Shown here piece by piece: positions 37,368 through 49,097 of a stretch of DNA of 64,000 bases. Within the stretch, counting starts at the first letter, position 1. Every line of letters begins with the position of its first letter. The DNA is from Bugula neritina (lineage: Eukaryota; Bryozoa; Gymnolaemata; Cheilostomatida; Bugulidae). The stretch is from positions 372,001 through 436,000 of the forward strand of contig OZ037772.1 of NCBI GenBank assembly GCA_964035545.1, given 5' to 3'. The notes under the pieces are model-generated. The model was not told the DNA's origin. It worked only from the letters and a program-made list of their open reading frames with translations, and did no database searches. The position numbers and the translations under genes were made by a program.

Positions 37368-38090
37368 ACTTATCAGCTACAGTCTACTAATAATCAGCTC
37401 AGTGAGGTACTGAGAGATAAAATGGATAATATTTGCCATCAACATAATTATATTCATTACAATTCATCAATACACACACTCTGCACGTAATTATAGTTAG
37501 ATATGACATGTTTTACTGTATCAAATATGTGTTGTCATTTTACTATCTAATAAAGTTTATTTGTTAGTGAAAACATAGTCTGTTTTCATGCCTCTTTAGC
37601 TTTAGTTCAAGTTGAGTTCGGTTACTAAAAAATAATCTTTACTGGAGCAATAACTGTAAATGATTTGTCCGTGGGAGAATTTATTTTGCAAATTGACATG
37701 CAGGTGCAAGTAACTCCAACATGACTTAGCAAATTTATTCCAACCATTCAAAATAATATACATTCCATTGCTGTGTACAACAGCATTGAGTAGCCAATCA
37801 AATTGTTTCTTGTCATGCAATCAGGAATCTGATAAACAATATATAAGGCAATCAACTAGATATAAACACTGTATTACTCTACACATGAGCTGTCTATGAT
37901 ACAGCTGTTTTGTAAACTGTGTGTAATTTGATGAGTTTAGTTCAATTGGTTGCAGTTTAATTATGACATGTTCCCCATTCACCTGGTAGAAATACCTTGT
38001 GTGCACAGACAAGTTGTAATGACTAACAGAAACTTTTTCAGTAGGTTCCAGTTCATCTTGAATATAATAGTACAGCTTGTTGTCATTTGG
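37368..38090. other. TRIM copy B 3' UTR and flank
   Basis: Near-identical to 3,928-4,640. AATAAA at 37,549. No gene recognised. Confidence 0.5.
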
Positions 38091-38980
38091 TCTCCATAGT
38101 ATTGATGGTACACTACCTTGTTTGGCCTCAATAGTATTGATAGTATACTACCTTGTTTGGCCTCAATAGTATTGATGGTAGACTACCTTGTTTAGCCTCA
38201 CTAGTATTGATGGTACACTACCTTGTCTGGCCTTAATATTATAGATGGTATATTACCTTGTTTGGCCTCAATAGTATTGATGGTAGACTACCTTGTTTAG
38301 CCTCACTAGTATTGATGGTACACTACCTTGTCTGGCCTTAATATTATAGATGGTACATTGCCTTGTTTGGCCTCAATAGTATTGATGGTAGACTACCTTG
38401 TTTAGCCTCACTAGTATTGATGGTAGACTACCTTGTCTAGCCTCACTAGTATTGATGGTACACTACCTTGTCTGGCCTTAATATTATAGATGGTATATTA
38501 CCTTGTTTGGCCTCAATAGTATTGATGGTAGACTACCTTGTTTAGCCTCACTAGTATTGATGGTACACTACCTTGTCTGGCCTTAATATTATAGATGGTA
38601 TATTACCTTGTTTGGCCTCAATAGTATTGATGGTAGACTACCTTGTTTAGCCTCACTAGTATTGATGGTACACTACCTTGTCTGGCCTTAATATTATAGA
38701 TGGTACATTACCTTGTTTGGCCTCAATAGTATTGATGGTATACTACCTTGTTTGGCCTCAATAGTATTGGTGGTAGACTACCTTGTTTGGCCTCAATAGT
38801 ATTGATGGTATACTACCTTGTTTGGCCTCAATAGTATTGATGGTATACTACTTTGTTTGGCCTCAATAGTGTTGATGGTAGACTACCTTGTTTAGCCTCA
38901 ATAGTATAGATGGTACACTACCTTGTTTGGCCTCAATAGTATAGATGGTACACTACCTTGTTTGGCCTCAATAGTCTTGC
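38091..38980. repeat. 35-bp minisatellite, copy B (about 25 units) with higher-order repeat
   Basis: Same unit as 4,645-5,215 but longer. Three unit variants (GTAGAC..TTTAGCCTCA, GTACAC..TCTGGCCTTA, TTATAGATGG..TTTGGCCTCA) recur as an approximately 105-bp block, several times in a row. Confidence 0.95.
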
Positions 38981-41396
38981 TAACAGCACAACTTACAAGA
39001 TTCAACTAATTTAACTTGTTGAGATTTACATGAATATAATACATATGAAATGTGAAAATAGCATTAAAAGTCAAGCAAGGAATTCACATTTTGACACAAT
39101 TATATACTTTCACTTGAAGGTAAGCTTGATGAACCAATATGAACTGTTCACAGAGTTTACTGTGTAGGATTTGCACCTAGAATATTTAGTTACATCAGAG
39201 CTAAGTGAAAAATCTAACAGTTGATTTATTCTGTTGAAAGTTAATGTGTTGAGTATTGATCTTATTACCCAACTTCACCCTTTTTACTGTACAGTTTGTT
39301 GATGTAAGTTCACTTAATAAAACTACCCTCATGCAAGGGGTGGGGGTGGAATATTATTGTGAATTTATGCTTTACTTGTTATTATAGGGTCTATTTAGGC
39401 AAAGCTATTTCACCAGGTTTGTGATTGCTAACACTTTATTCTATTTATTTCAAGATACTAATAAAACTGTACAACTATCAAAAACACGTTCCATAATAAG
39501 AGAGAGAATATACAAGACTTTACAATAACAATTCCAAGTGCTCTCTGCCTGCTAGTCAAATAGACTAGGGCCGACTACAAGTATTCAGCTCCGCCTACTA
39601 CTAATTATTAACAGTCACTGATTGGCCATCACGATGGCACCATCACACTAGTTGATCTGCATGCTGCAAAATGCATCATGTCCTCTAGTTAAAGTGTGTG
39701 CATGGAGTTGTCCTTTCGATATAATAACATAATATACAAAATCTCTGCAATATGCCATCTGGGATATCTGTATGATAAACTTAACCAATCAACTAGCAGC
39801 ATCTTCACTATTCAATGGAATTATCAAACTATATTATTTAACTGTAACAATATCCTAGTGAAACCTCTCAACTGTTCCTCCTATTCACTAATCATCAAAT
39901 TATTCTCCTCTACCAAATCAATACCTTGTGCAGACTCCATACTCAATCTTCTCTACATACAGTTTATATTCCAGCTATCAGAGTCATGATTCTACATCAC
40001 ATGAATGTTCTCTACTTTAACAAGAGAATAACCAACTATAAAAACCTGCTATAGCACACAATATAGCAACCTGTTATAACATGACATACAGTACATCAAT
40101 ATTCATTCACTACACAAAATATCTCAATACACATAACAACTGGAGCTGCTGAAGTTCAATGGCTTATACAAGTTGAATTGAACAAAACACTACGTTGTTC
40201 TTCAGCATATCAACTAGTATGAGTAGTGTGGAGAGATCTTTTATATATATAAAAACTTGTGTTTGAAGGAAATATTAAATTATATTATTCCTCTTAGCAT
40301 CACATGTAGCATGAATATCAACTTATAGTTAGTGAGTTACTAGAAGTTTCTTTGTAACGGAAACCAGTCCGGGTTCCCCTGCAGTTCCATCTCAACGAGT
40401 CTGGCCTGAGCTGAGGTCACCGCATGATGACATCATTCACTAGGTTCTTCTTGGTGTCTGGAAATTTTCCACCAGTTACTCCAGTGACTGAAAATGAAGT
40501 ACTAATACCAGTGACTCGGTCTCAAACTTACTTACTGAGTCATTGTGATTATTAGTTGATGACTTAATGTTTTAGTGAAGTTATAGTTATAGTTAACTTA
40601 TAGTCCTACTGACACTAATAGCTAATGTGCCATTCAGTCTCATCTTCATTCTCAGTAATTGCAATACTGATATTAAGACTAACTAACGCCTAATGCTAAG
40701 TTCAACTACTAATTATTACACTACTAGAACTACTACTACTACTAGAAGTAGTAGTTCTAGTAGTAGTATTAGTGGCGGTAGCGGTAGCAGTAGTAATGGG
40801 AGTACTAGTAGTAGTATGACAGCGCTTCTTCATAGGATCTGCCAGTCACCCAGTAGTTGTTGTCACTAAACTATGTAAAATATATAGAGGTTAAAAGGTC
40901 ACTAAACTATGTGAAATATATAGAGGTCAAGAGGTCACCAGACTATCACCAACTTTCCATGTACCGATCTCAGATCGATCTCAGCGAGATCGATCCATGG
41001 GAAAATGCCAAAGATCGATCTCCGTCGATCTGAGCTGGTCGGCCTGTGGAGCTCGAACTCAGATCGATCTCATGTCAATAAGACCATGGAAAGACACCAT
41101 ATCGATCTGAGAAGTAGAAAAAGACTGCGTGCTACAATGTTGTCTGCTAATAAAAATGATAACTTATTGATAATTACTAAGCAAAGTATTAAATAATCAT
41201 GATAGCCGCCTTTTCAGATGCCAAAACTTTGACTTTCAGTACAATGATTAAGAAAACTCAATTATATGCAGAAGAAGGTAAAAAAAAATGGGAGAATTTA
41301 AATTGAGTTCAAATGACTATATTAAAACTCAGTTTCATAAGCTATTTCCTTTGTAATTTTAAGCCTAACAGTCCTGTAAGTTTATTAATAATCTGC
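38981..41396. other. Intergenic, no gene recognised (copy B)
   Basis: Matches 5,216-8,144 without the MITE and with a very short TAG array at about 40,730-40,815. Contains the GATCGATC cluster at about 40,965-41,110. Confidence 0.5.
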
Positions 41397-41932
41397 AAGG
41401 GCCACACCCACTCCCGAAAGGGCCACACCCACTCCAGAAAGGGCCACACCCACTCAAGAAAGGGCCACACCTACTCAAGAAAGGGCCACACCCACTCCAG
41501 AAAGGGCCACACCCACTCCAGAAAGGGTCACACCCACTCCAGAAATGGCCACACCCACTCCGGAAAGAGCCACACCCACTCTAGAAAGGCCACACCTACT
41601 ACAGAAAGGGCCACACCCACTCCAGAAAGGGCCACACCCACTCAAGAAAGGGCCACACCTACTCAAGAAAGGGCCACACCCACTCCAGAAAGGGCCACAC
41701 CCACTCCAGAAAGGGTCACACCCACTCCAGAAATGGCCACACCCACTCCGGAAAGAGCCACACCCACTCTAGAAAGGCCACACCTACTACAGAAAGGGCC
41801 ACACCCACTCCAGAAATGGCCACACCCACTCCGGAAAGAGCCACACCCACTCTAGAAAGGCCACACCTACTACAGAAAGGGCCACACCCACTTCAGAAAG
41901 GGCCACACCCACTTCAGAAATGGCCACATTAG
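41397..41932. repeat. 21-bp minisatellite, copy B (about 25 units)
   Basis: Same unit as 8,145-8,325. Variants (GAAATGGCC, CGGAAAGAGCC, CTAGAAAGGCC, CTACTACAG) recur in the same order two to three times, so the expansion copied multi-unit blocks. Confidence 0.95.
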
Positions 41933-42221
41933 AGGGAATTCATAGTTTATCAACATAAACATAGTCTGTGGTAAATATTAGGTCTGTGCTAAACCCACTT
42001 GCTTTCTGTAAATAACACCAGACAAAATGAAGAATGACTCATACCTCAGCCTTAGGTTGCCCCTGGATCTGCACAAAGTAGGCTGGTATTCTGTGCCCCC
42101 ACCATAGCTGTCTGGAGATACACCAGCCCTTGGAGTTCCTCAGCCATTTGTACCAAGTGACTGCGTGATAGTCTGGTATGATCTTTAGCTTGCCTGATTC
42201 TACTACCTGCAGTATACATAC

Positions 42222-42515
42222 TATGCTATAGATATACTATACTATAGATATACTATGCTATAGATATACTATGCTATAGATATACTATGCTATAGATATA
42301 CTATGCTATAGATATACTATGCTATAGACATACTATACAGTACTAATATATATACTACACAGTACCAATATATTATACTATACAGCACTAATATATTATA
42401 TACTATACACAGTACTAATATATATACTATACAGTACTAATATATTATATACTATACAGTACTAATATATATACTATACAGTACTAATATATTATATACT
42501 ATACATAATATATAA
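42222..42515. repeat. AT-rich minisatellite pair, copy B
   Basis: GCTATAGATATACTAT units followed by CAGTACTAATATATATACTA units, as in copy A. Confidence 0.9.
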
Positions 42516-43535
42516 TACAAGTACCTCTACAGCCTTGGCTGCCATATCGTCACATGCCACATATCACTGTGGTTTGGGTATCGGCTCAATGATATCTTTA
42601 GATCGACTATAACACAAGAGAACACAGTGTAGAGGTCATTGTTAACAGACAGACTCACATAGTAACAGTTCAACTCAACAGCATTGTAAAATATAATGGA
42701 TATGTTAATGGAGCTATTCTTTAGGAGAACAAGAGAGGACAACTTCTATTACATTGAGATCTGCAGCTATGAGTCATTTTACTTAACTTAATACACAAAG
42801 CTATATACCTTTAGCTTTTAGCTATTGTTCACAGTTGAGCTGCTAATTCAACATTTTAATGTAAGAAACTATACACATTAGCAGCTAAACTGTGAAAAAT
42901 AGCTAAGAACCAGAGATATATGGTGTGTACTAAACTAAGTAAAATGACTCACAAGTAAACATGACCAGGAAAAGTTCAGGATCTAACTGGACGTGTATGA
43001 AGAAAATGTAGAAATCTAACAAGTTGGGATAAAATTGTAGAGAGAAGACGACTCACCTACATACAGGAACTACCATAGGGTTGTCTTCCTTTCCTTTGTA
43101 TAGCCCCAAGTCTTCCAACCTTCTCTGAACAGCTTTACAGGCATCAAACCTGCACATGAAACTTACATGAAGTATAAATTGCTAATAGACTCACACCTGT
43201 CACCTGCTTACAAATGTCACCTGCTCACACCTGTCACCTGTACACAAATGGTATTAAACCACTAAAACCTATGTAGATCAATATTTTCTTGCTATTAAGT
43301 TGACTAATTGTGAAACAGCCAAAATAGGAAAATAAGACCTTGTAGTGCAGTGAGCAAGGCAAGTTCAAGCCATACAACTTTAACATGTTGCATTACAGAA
43401 GAAAGACCTGCTTCATTTTGGTAAATAACTATAAGTAATATTGGGAGTTACGCCACTTATGAGTAACAACATGGAGTTGTGTTTCTTTTCATAAACGCAA
43501 AAAGGTAAAAATTACTTGTTTCTTCGAGGTAGCAC

Positions 43536-43650
43536 AACTCCTAATTGTGTGACATATTTCTAAGTTGAAATGGTTTTTCCTTGCATTATATAATATATAA
43601 TGCAAGGAAAAACCATATCAACTTAGAAATATGTCACACAATTAGGAGTT
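43536..43650. repeat. 115-bp near-perfect palindrome, copy B only
   Basis: Arms of about 57 bp with one mismatch meet at TATATAATATATA near 43,594. The outer ends are AACTCCTAATTGTG and CACAATTAGGAGTT. Copy A (about 9,925-9,990) has only the right arm, so the left arm arose as an inverted copy in B. It lies beside the deletion that removed ValRS exon 10. Confidence 0.9.
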
Positions 43651-43869
43651 ATGCCGCCTCTTTGTCAAAAACACGGAATACTAGATTCACACACCAAACA
43701 GTACTCAGTGCTATATGAATAGACTCCAATATAGTTCTCCCTCTGTATCTCAGTAAGCTGAGGGACCTGACACCTCAATTCATGATACAGTAGAATTCTT
43801 ACTTTAGCAGAATACCATATTTAACACACGGATCTGTTAAATTATTTTGTCCCTACACACAAAAGGCTT

Positions 43870-44157
43870 TGAAATTACAGGACAACAGGCTATGAATATA
43901 CAGGACAACAGGCTATGAATATACAGGACAACAGGCTATGAATATACAGGACAACAGGCTATGAATATACAGGACAACAGGCTATGAATATACAGGACAA
44001 CAGGCTATGAATATACAGGACAACAGGCTATAAATATACAGGACAACAGGCTATGAATATACAGGACAACAGGCTATGAATATACAGGACAACAGGCTAT
44101 GAATATACAGGACAACAGGCTATGAATATACAAGACAACAGGCTATGAATATACAGG
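43870..44157. repeat. 23-bp minisatellite, copy B (about 12 units)
   Basis: Same unit as 10,585-11,525, far fewer copies and more homogeneous. Confidence 0.95.
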
Positions 44158-46006
44158 AAACAGAGCACCGGTCCCAAACTCCATCTCCACAAAGTCGTCA
44201 GCCACAATGGGTATTCTCCTGTCAGCAAAAAGATGTCTCACAAATTTCCCGTGTAAGTGTTTGTATCGGCCGTCTTCAGGGTGGACAGCCACGGCAGTGT
44301 CACCTACAATAGTTACCAGACTTTATAGTCTCTCACAGTATTGAGTATTGATATACAATTATATACTTACAGAGTGTTTACCAGATCCAACTTCACAGTC
44401 ACTATACTCAGAGCACACAACTCCCAGTAAGTTAGTATCAAGCTAATTAACCACTAACCCCTTATTCACACTTACCGTATCGTATCGTAACAGCAAATAT
44501 CAGCCATTTTTACAAATGTCTGAGCTTCCTGTACGGTGTTGCGGTACGGTAGGATCAAGCACTGCTTGATTCAAATAAGTTGCGGCGGACTCCTATTGGA
44601 CAGAAAAACTTTTGCGTTAATTCTTTGGAAATAAATGTCTAATGTAGCGTCATAGATCGTACCTAATAGCGGACTTTGAAAACTTCAACCCGCACCTTAA
44701 ACCAAAATGGAATAATAGAATTAAAAAATTTAGGCTATCTCAAGTTCTCCACTACTGCTCCTAAGTGAGAAAGTGAGAATAGTTAGAGAGATCTACTGGA
44801 GTTACTTCAATTGGCAGCAAGAGTCAGCCATTATTACGTTGCTAAGCAACAAAGCTATTAGTGACATTGATGTCTACTAACCCAACATAGTTTCTAATCT
44901 AGTTGTGGCCACAATAATCTTTTCGTCAGAGTCTTCTACTTTATATGCAAAGGAAAGGAGAACTCCGAACTCCACCTTCTCCTTGTAGCCCGGCACAGAG
45001 AGCATAGTCCTTCCTGTCAACTCTACTTTGTCTACCTGCAATCAGTGATACAACTCTCTCAGACTATACAGGTCAAAGGTTAAACTGTAGTGTGTGCTTC
45101 TGAGTCACTGCGTTCTCATTCTTTTCTATTAGTTCACATTGTGTAAATGGATGCTCGTACGAATGAATATGTGGCTGTGGTCTCATTGATGTATTCATTC
45201 GAAGATAGTCATAATGTAATATATCAGGCTGTGTCTGAATACTACTATTAGGTTAGTTACCACCAACACACAAGTCTCGCAGTGAATAAACAGTTGATGT
45301 GCACACAGCCGGGAGTCAGACTGATACTGTACAATATACCTCAATATCAGGGATGGCAGAGTTGAGAGTACAGGACCGGTGGTGAAAACGGTTAGCTCTG
45401 TAGATCACACCTTTCTTGTGCATTCTGATAAACGCTTCGTTCACCGCTTTCAAAGATTTCTAATAAACAATTATATATTAGTCATGTGTCAAGTGTGAAC
45501 TGATTGGAAACAAGGCCTCATGATTAACCAATCATAGAGAGGATAACACACTGAGTCAGTAAACAGCCGACACGGCATATAGACTCCACTACTCAAACAT
45601 AATATATGTATAGAGAGGATAACTCCTCACCTCATCCACAGTGAACGTAGTTCTGTCCCAGTCATAAGACCCGCCCACTTTCCTCAACTGATGGTAGATT
45701 CTGTCTTCTTTTCCATAGAAATTATATAATAACACTGACCAATCGTTGTGCTGCAAAACATATATTAGCAATTTAAAACACAGGCTTTCTCAATTTCTCC
45801 ATTACTGCACCTACCTCAGTATATATAGAACCTGTAACTAACTAAACAGACACCTCAGTAGTCGTGGCAGACTCTGCCTTCTGTTTAGCCTGCTTAGCTT
45901 GAAACTTGGTTAACTTAGCAGCTTTAGCAGCTTCTTTCTTCAACTCTTTCTCAGATTTCACCTTGACCTCGCCAGTTGGCGCATCACCAGGGTTCACTTC
46001 CGACAT

Positions 46007-46756
46007 GTTCGTTTATTGTGAGACTTTCCTTAAAACACAATCAGCCGGCATGGAACTAATAGATATCTTAATACTTAACATACAAACTACTGACCCAGTA
46101 TAGTTATAGACAGATATATTAATACTAATAATATAAACTAATGGCTCAGTATTGCGTTAGTTATGCGTGGGGGTTCAGTGATAAAACGCCTATAAACCAC
46201 ACAGTTCAATAATGAAAGACTGTGACTTTTCACGAACAGACATCTCATCTCTGATTCTGATGAAAAATCATGAAATTTTCAAACAAATGATACTGCATTT
46301 CAACTTTGGGACGATCACATAATAATAATCATATTGTCATTTGAAAGATTCTGCTAAAATCGAAATGCCAATGTTAATCACAAGGTCAACCATAAATGAC
46401 TCAGTCTGATGACTGACGGTTATGCTTAATGATTAATTAGTAATATGAATAGATTGCAAGTGATCAGCATGATGATGGTGATGATTGCTTTTCACCATCA
46501 AAGGTCAAACTTTGTAATTGCAGCTTGAAATGTAAAATTAAATAATATTACTTTTATTTAATTATACAAGTATAACTTACTATCATAACAACATTCAATT
46601 TTATGTAGTCATTATAAACATGATAATGGTTTACCTTTTACTGCAGGTAATCATTATACTATTCACGATTATAAATATAATTAATATAATTGTATTTATT
46701 GAAACTAAAATAATAAGGTAAACTAAATGAATTATCGACATGAGTGTGAGTATGAG
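46007..46756. other. Intergenic, no gene recognised (copy B)
   Basis: Matches 15,917-16,895 minus about 190 bp of AT-rich DNA lost near 46,670. Confidence 0.4.
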
Positions 46757-47156
46757 TAAGCCACAACTAGAAGGTGCAGCAGCAATTTGAGATCCCCGTT
46801 TGCAATACCTCATCAAAGATATAGAACAGGTGCAAAATAATGCAATCAGATTCATTGCTATATTGAAAGGCAGAGACAGTATCACTGTGACGCGTGACAA
46901 ACTAAACCTAGAATCTCTCCCTGACAGACGCTTCAAGCTGAAGCACAAGTTACTGTTGCGACTTCTATCTAATGAGGGAAATCAGGCATCTCTAACCAAC
47001 TCCTATGAACTGATGGACAGTAAAACCTAAAATACTAGGTTTACTAAGGCATCAAGCAGGGACGATCCCCCAACCATTTTTGCAAAATCAGCAGCCTACT
47101 ACAGCAGCTTCTTTTCAAAAACAGCCCGAGAGCTTAAGTCTATGCTAAATAATTAG
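46757..47156 (+). pseudogene. LINE reverse transcriptase remnant, copy B
   Basis: Same fragment as 16,896-17,293, with the same TGA in place of the WDP tryptophan and the same internal TAA. It differs by a few substitutions (KDIEQ, AILKG, FKLKH). Confidence 0.85.
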
Positions 47157-48760
47157 TCAATACATCAGAGTTGTATATGTGCAACATACTGAAAATACTT
47201 GCTAGCCTGTAATCGGCAACTGTAGAGGTGTGCCTCTTGCTACATGCTCTAATGCGTGTAAGAGGTAAGAGGATTATCAATATGACTATCAATATTAGTA
47301 GGAGTACCCAAGTACCAGTAGACATAGTAGCTGTAGAAAGTCTATCCCAATCAGTAACTGTAAGCCGTGAGGGCTGAGACTATAACTAGGAATATAAAAA
47401 ACTATAACTTGAGTATAACTAATTGAAGGTGAGTTAACATAAATTAAAAAATAATAAATATAATTACTACAAAATCAAAATGAAATATGCATTATAAATA
47501 TTTATATTTTAATTTTATAATATTTTTTTAATTTATTTATATCATTTTATTTAGGTTCATCACCTTTCATTATGATTAATGAAATTCATAAATCATATTC
47601 ATAACGATAATGATAATCACTTAAAAAAAATGAAAAGTGATAAACCCATAAATGATAATCATAATGATTATTATTATCATTTATCGCTTATCACTGATAA
47701 TCATAATCATAATGATAATCTTGATCATAATCAATATGAATATCAATATCATGTTATACTTATTCAATAATTATAACTGATTGATTCTTATTCATATTAA
47801 TAATGAATAAAAAATTATATAAACACTACAACTTACTTAATTAGAGTATTAGTATTACTATTAGTATTACTATTAGTATTAGTATTACTATTAGTATTAC
47901 TTACAACTTGCTTATGCAAGGGAATTAAATCTTTAAAGCGTAGCATCCTTTTCAAGCAAAATAAGGATAATAAGTTTCGTCAAATTGAGTTAAAAACTAC
48001 AACTTATAAGTCACAAGTACAAAGCAACTTATGCTCAGTCATCACTAATCCTAGTGGGTACGGCAAGCATATAGCATAATTTATTTCACAATGCGACAAG
48101 ATTATCTAGACGGTGCGCTTACGCCTCTCATTGTACTTAAGCAATATTCAATTGTACGGTTTTTATGACTTTAAAATCCGTTTTTAAGAAGCAAGGCTAG
48201 ATCGATATTGACTCGCTAAGAGCTTTCATGTAAACCCGCAAACTTATAAGTCACAAGTATAAAGCAACTTATGCTCAGTCATCACTAATCCTAGTGGGTA
48301 CGGCAAGCATATAGCATAATTTATTTCACAATGCGACAAGATTATCTAGACGGTGCGCTTACGCCTCTCATTGTACTTAAGCAATATTCAATTGTACGGT
48401 TTTTATGACTTTAAAATCCGTTTTTGAGAAGCAAGGCTAGATAAAAATTAATGATCGATATTGACTCGCTAAGAGTACTCATGTAAACCCGCAAACTACA
48501 ACTTTTAACTTGACCGCAAAGCTGGAAGTACGATAAGCGTCGCCGTATTGATTTCAGGCGAATTTTAGTTGATTTCTTTCAAACTGCTGAGAAGTAATAT
48601 TTGCTTCCATTTTATGTCTGATCGCGATGCAATTATAAATGTTCCTAATTCAATCAATATTATGAAATAATTAATGTAGGAAATTCAATTTTGACTATAT
48701 AGAATAATCTCAATCTGAATAAGTATTATTTATTTATTGTAACACTTGCACATCGTCTTA
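47157..48760. other. AT-rich intergenic (copy B)
   Basis: Matches 17,294-18,762 with shortened simple repeats. No gene recognised. Includes the local duplication at 48,001-48,493. Confidence 0.5.
48001..48493. repeat. 240-bp local tandem duplication, copy B only
   Basis: The block starting AACTTATAAGTCACAAGTA at 48,001 is repeated from 48,241. Copy A has it once, from about 18,208. The second copy ends like copy A, while the first has a 12-bp deletion (GCTAGATCGATATT). Confidence 0.92.
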
Positions 48761-49097
48761 GCCTAGGGCCACACGACGCGTATTTTCGCACTCGTCGTGT
48801 GCGAAATGTCGCAAAAGTGAAAAAAGGAGTTTACTGTACGCGAATTTCATGCGTTGAAAATGCTGAACGGCAAGTGCGAAGATTTTTCTGTCGTCCTTAC
48901 CTAATTGGCTGGTAGTTATTTAGCGAGCCCGGTTTTCCTAATTTGCTACTCTTTCCATTAAATTGCGCATTATTTGTTGTATAGCGAGTAATATTTAAAA
49001 AGCAACATTTCTAGCCGTGTAAGTTTTCTACTTTCTGTGTATGTTTCTGCTATTCAGAATAGTCAAATTGATGTAATCAAACATTTTATAGATAAAA

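Larger units (their letters stand above)
42045..46006 (-). pseudogene. Valyl-tRNA synthetase pseudogene, copy B
   Basis: Visible exons on the minus strand: 45854-46006 (ATG, here without the copy A stop), 45631-45712, 45340-45459, 44882-45035, 44169-44303, 43057-43149, 42525-42606 and 42045-42206. Exons 2-5, with the HIGH motif, are gone through a deletion joining the equivalents of about 13,126 and 15,684. Exon 10 is also deleted. The exon 6 acceptor reads CTATGG instead of CTATAG. In exon 7 the conserved LVNW is FHHR. TGA at 42,564-42,566 replaces the conserved Trp of PQWY, as in copy A. The KMSKS half is absent. Exon 11 is full-length here (AVQRRLEDLGLYKGKEDNPM). Confidence 0.93.

Noticed and set aside
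39696-39989. 97-aa plus-strand frame in copy B
   Set aside because: Not open in copy A and no domain or splice context; a chance frame.
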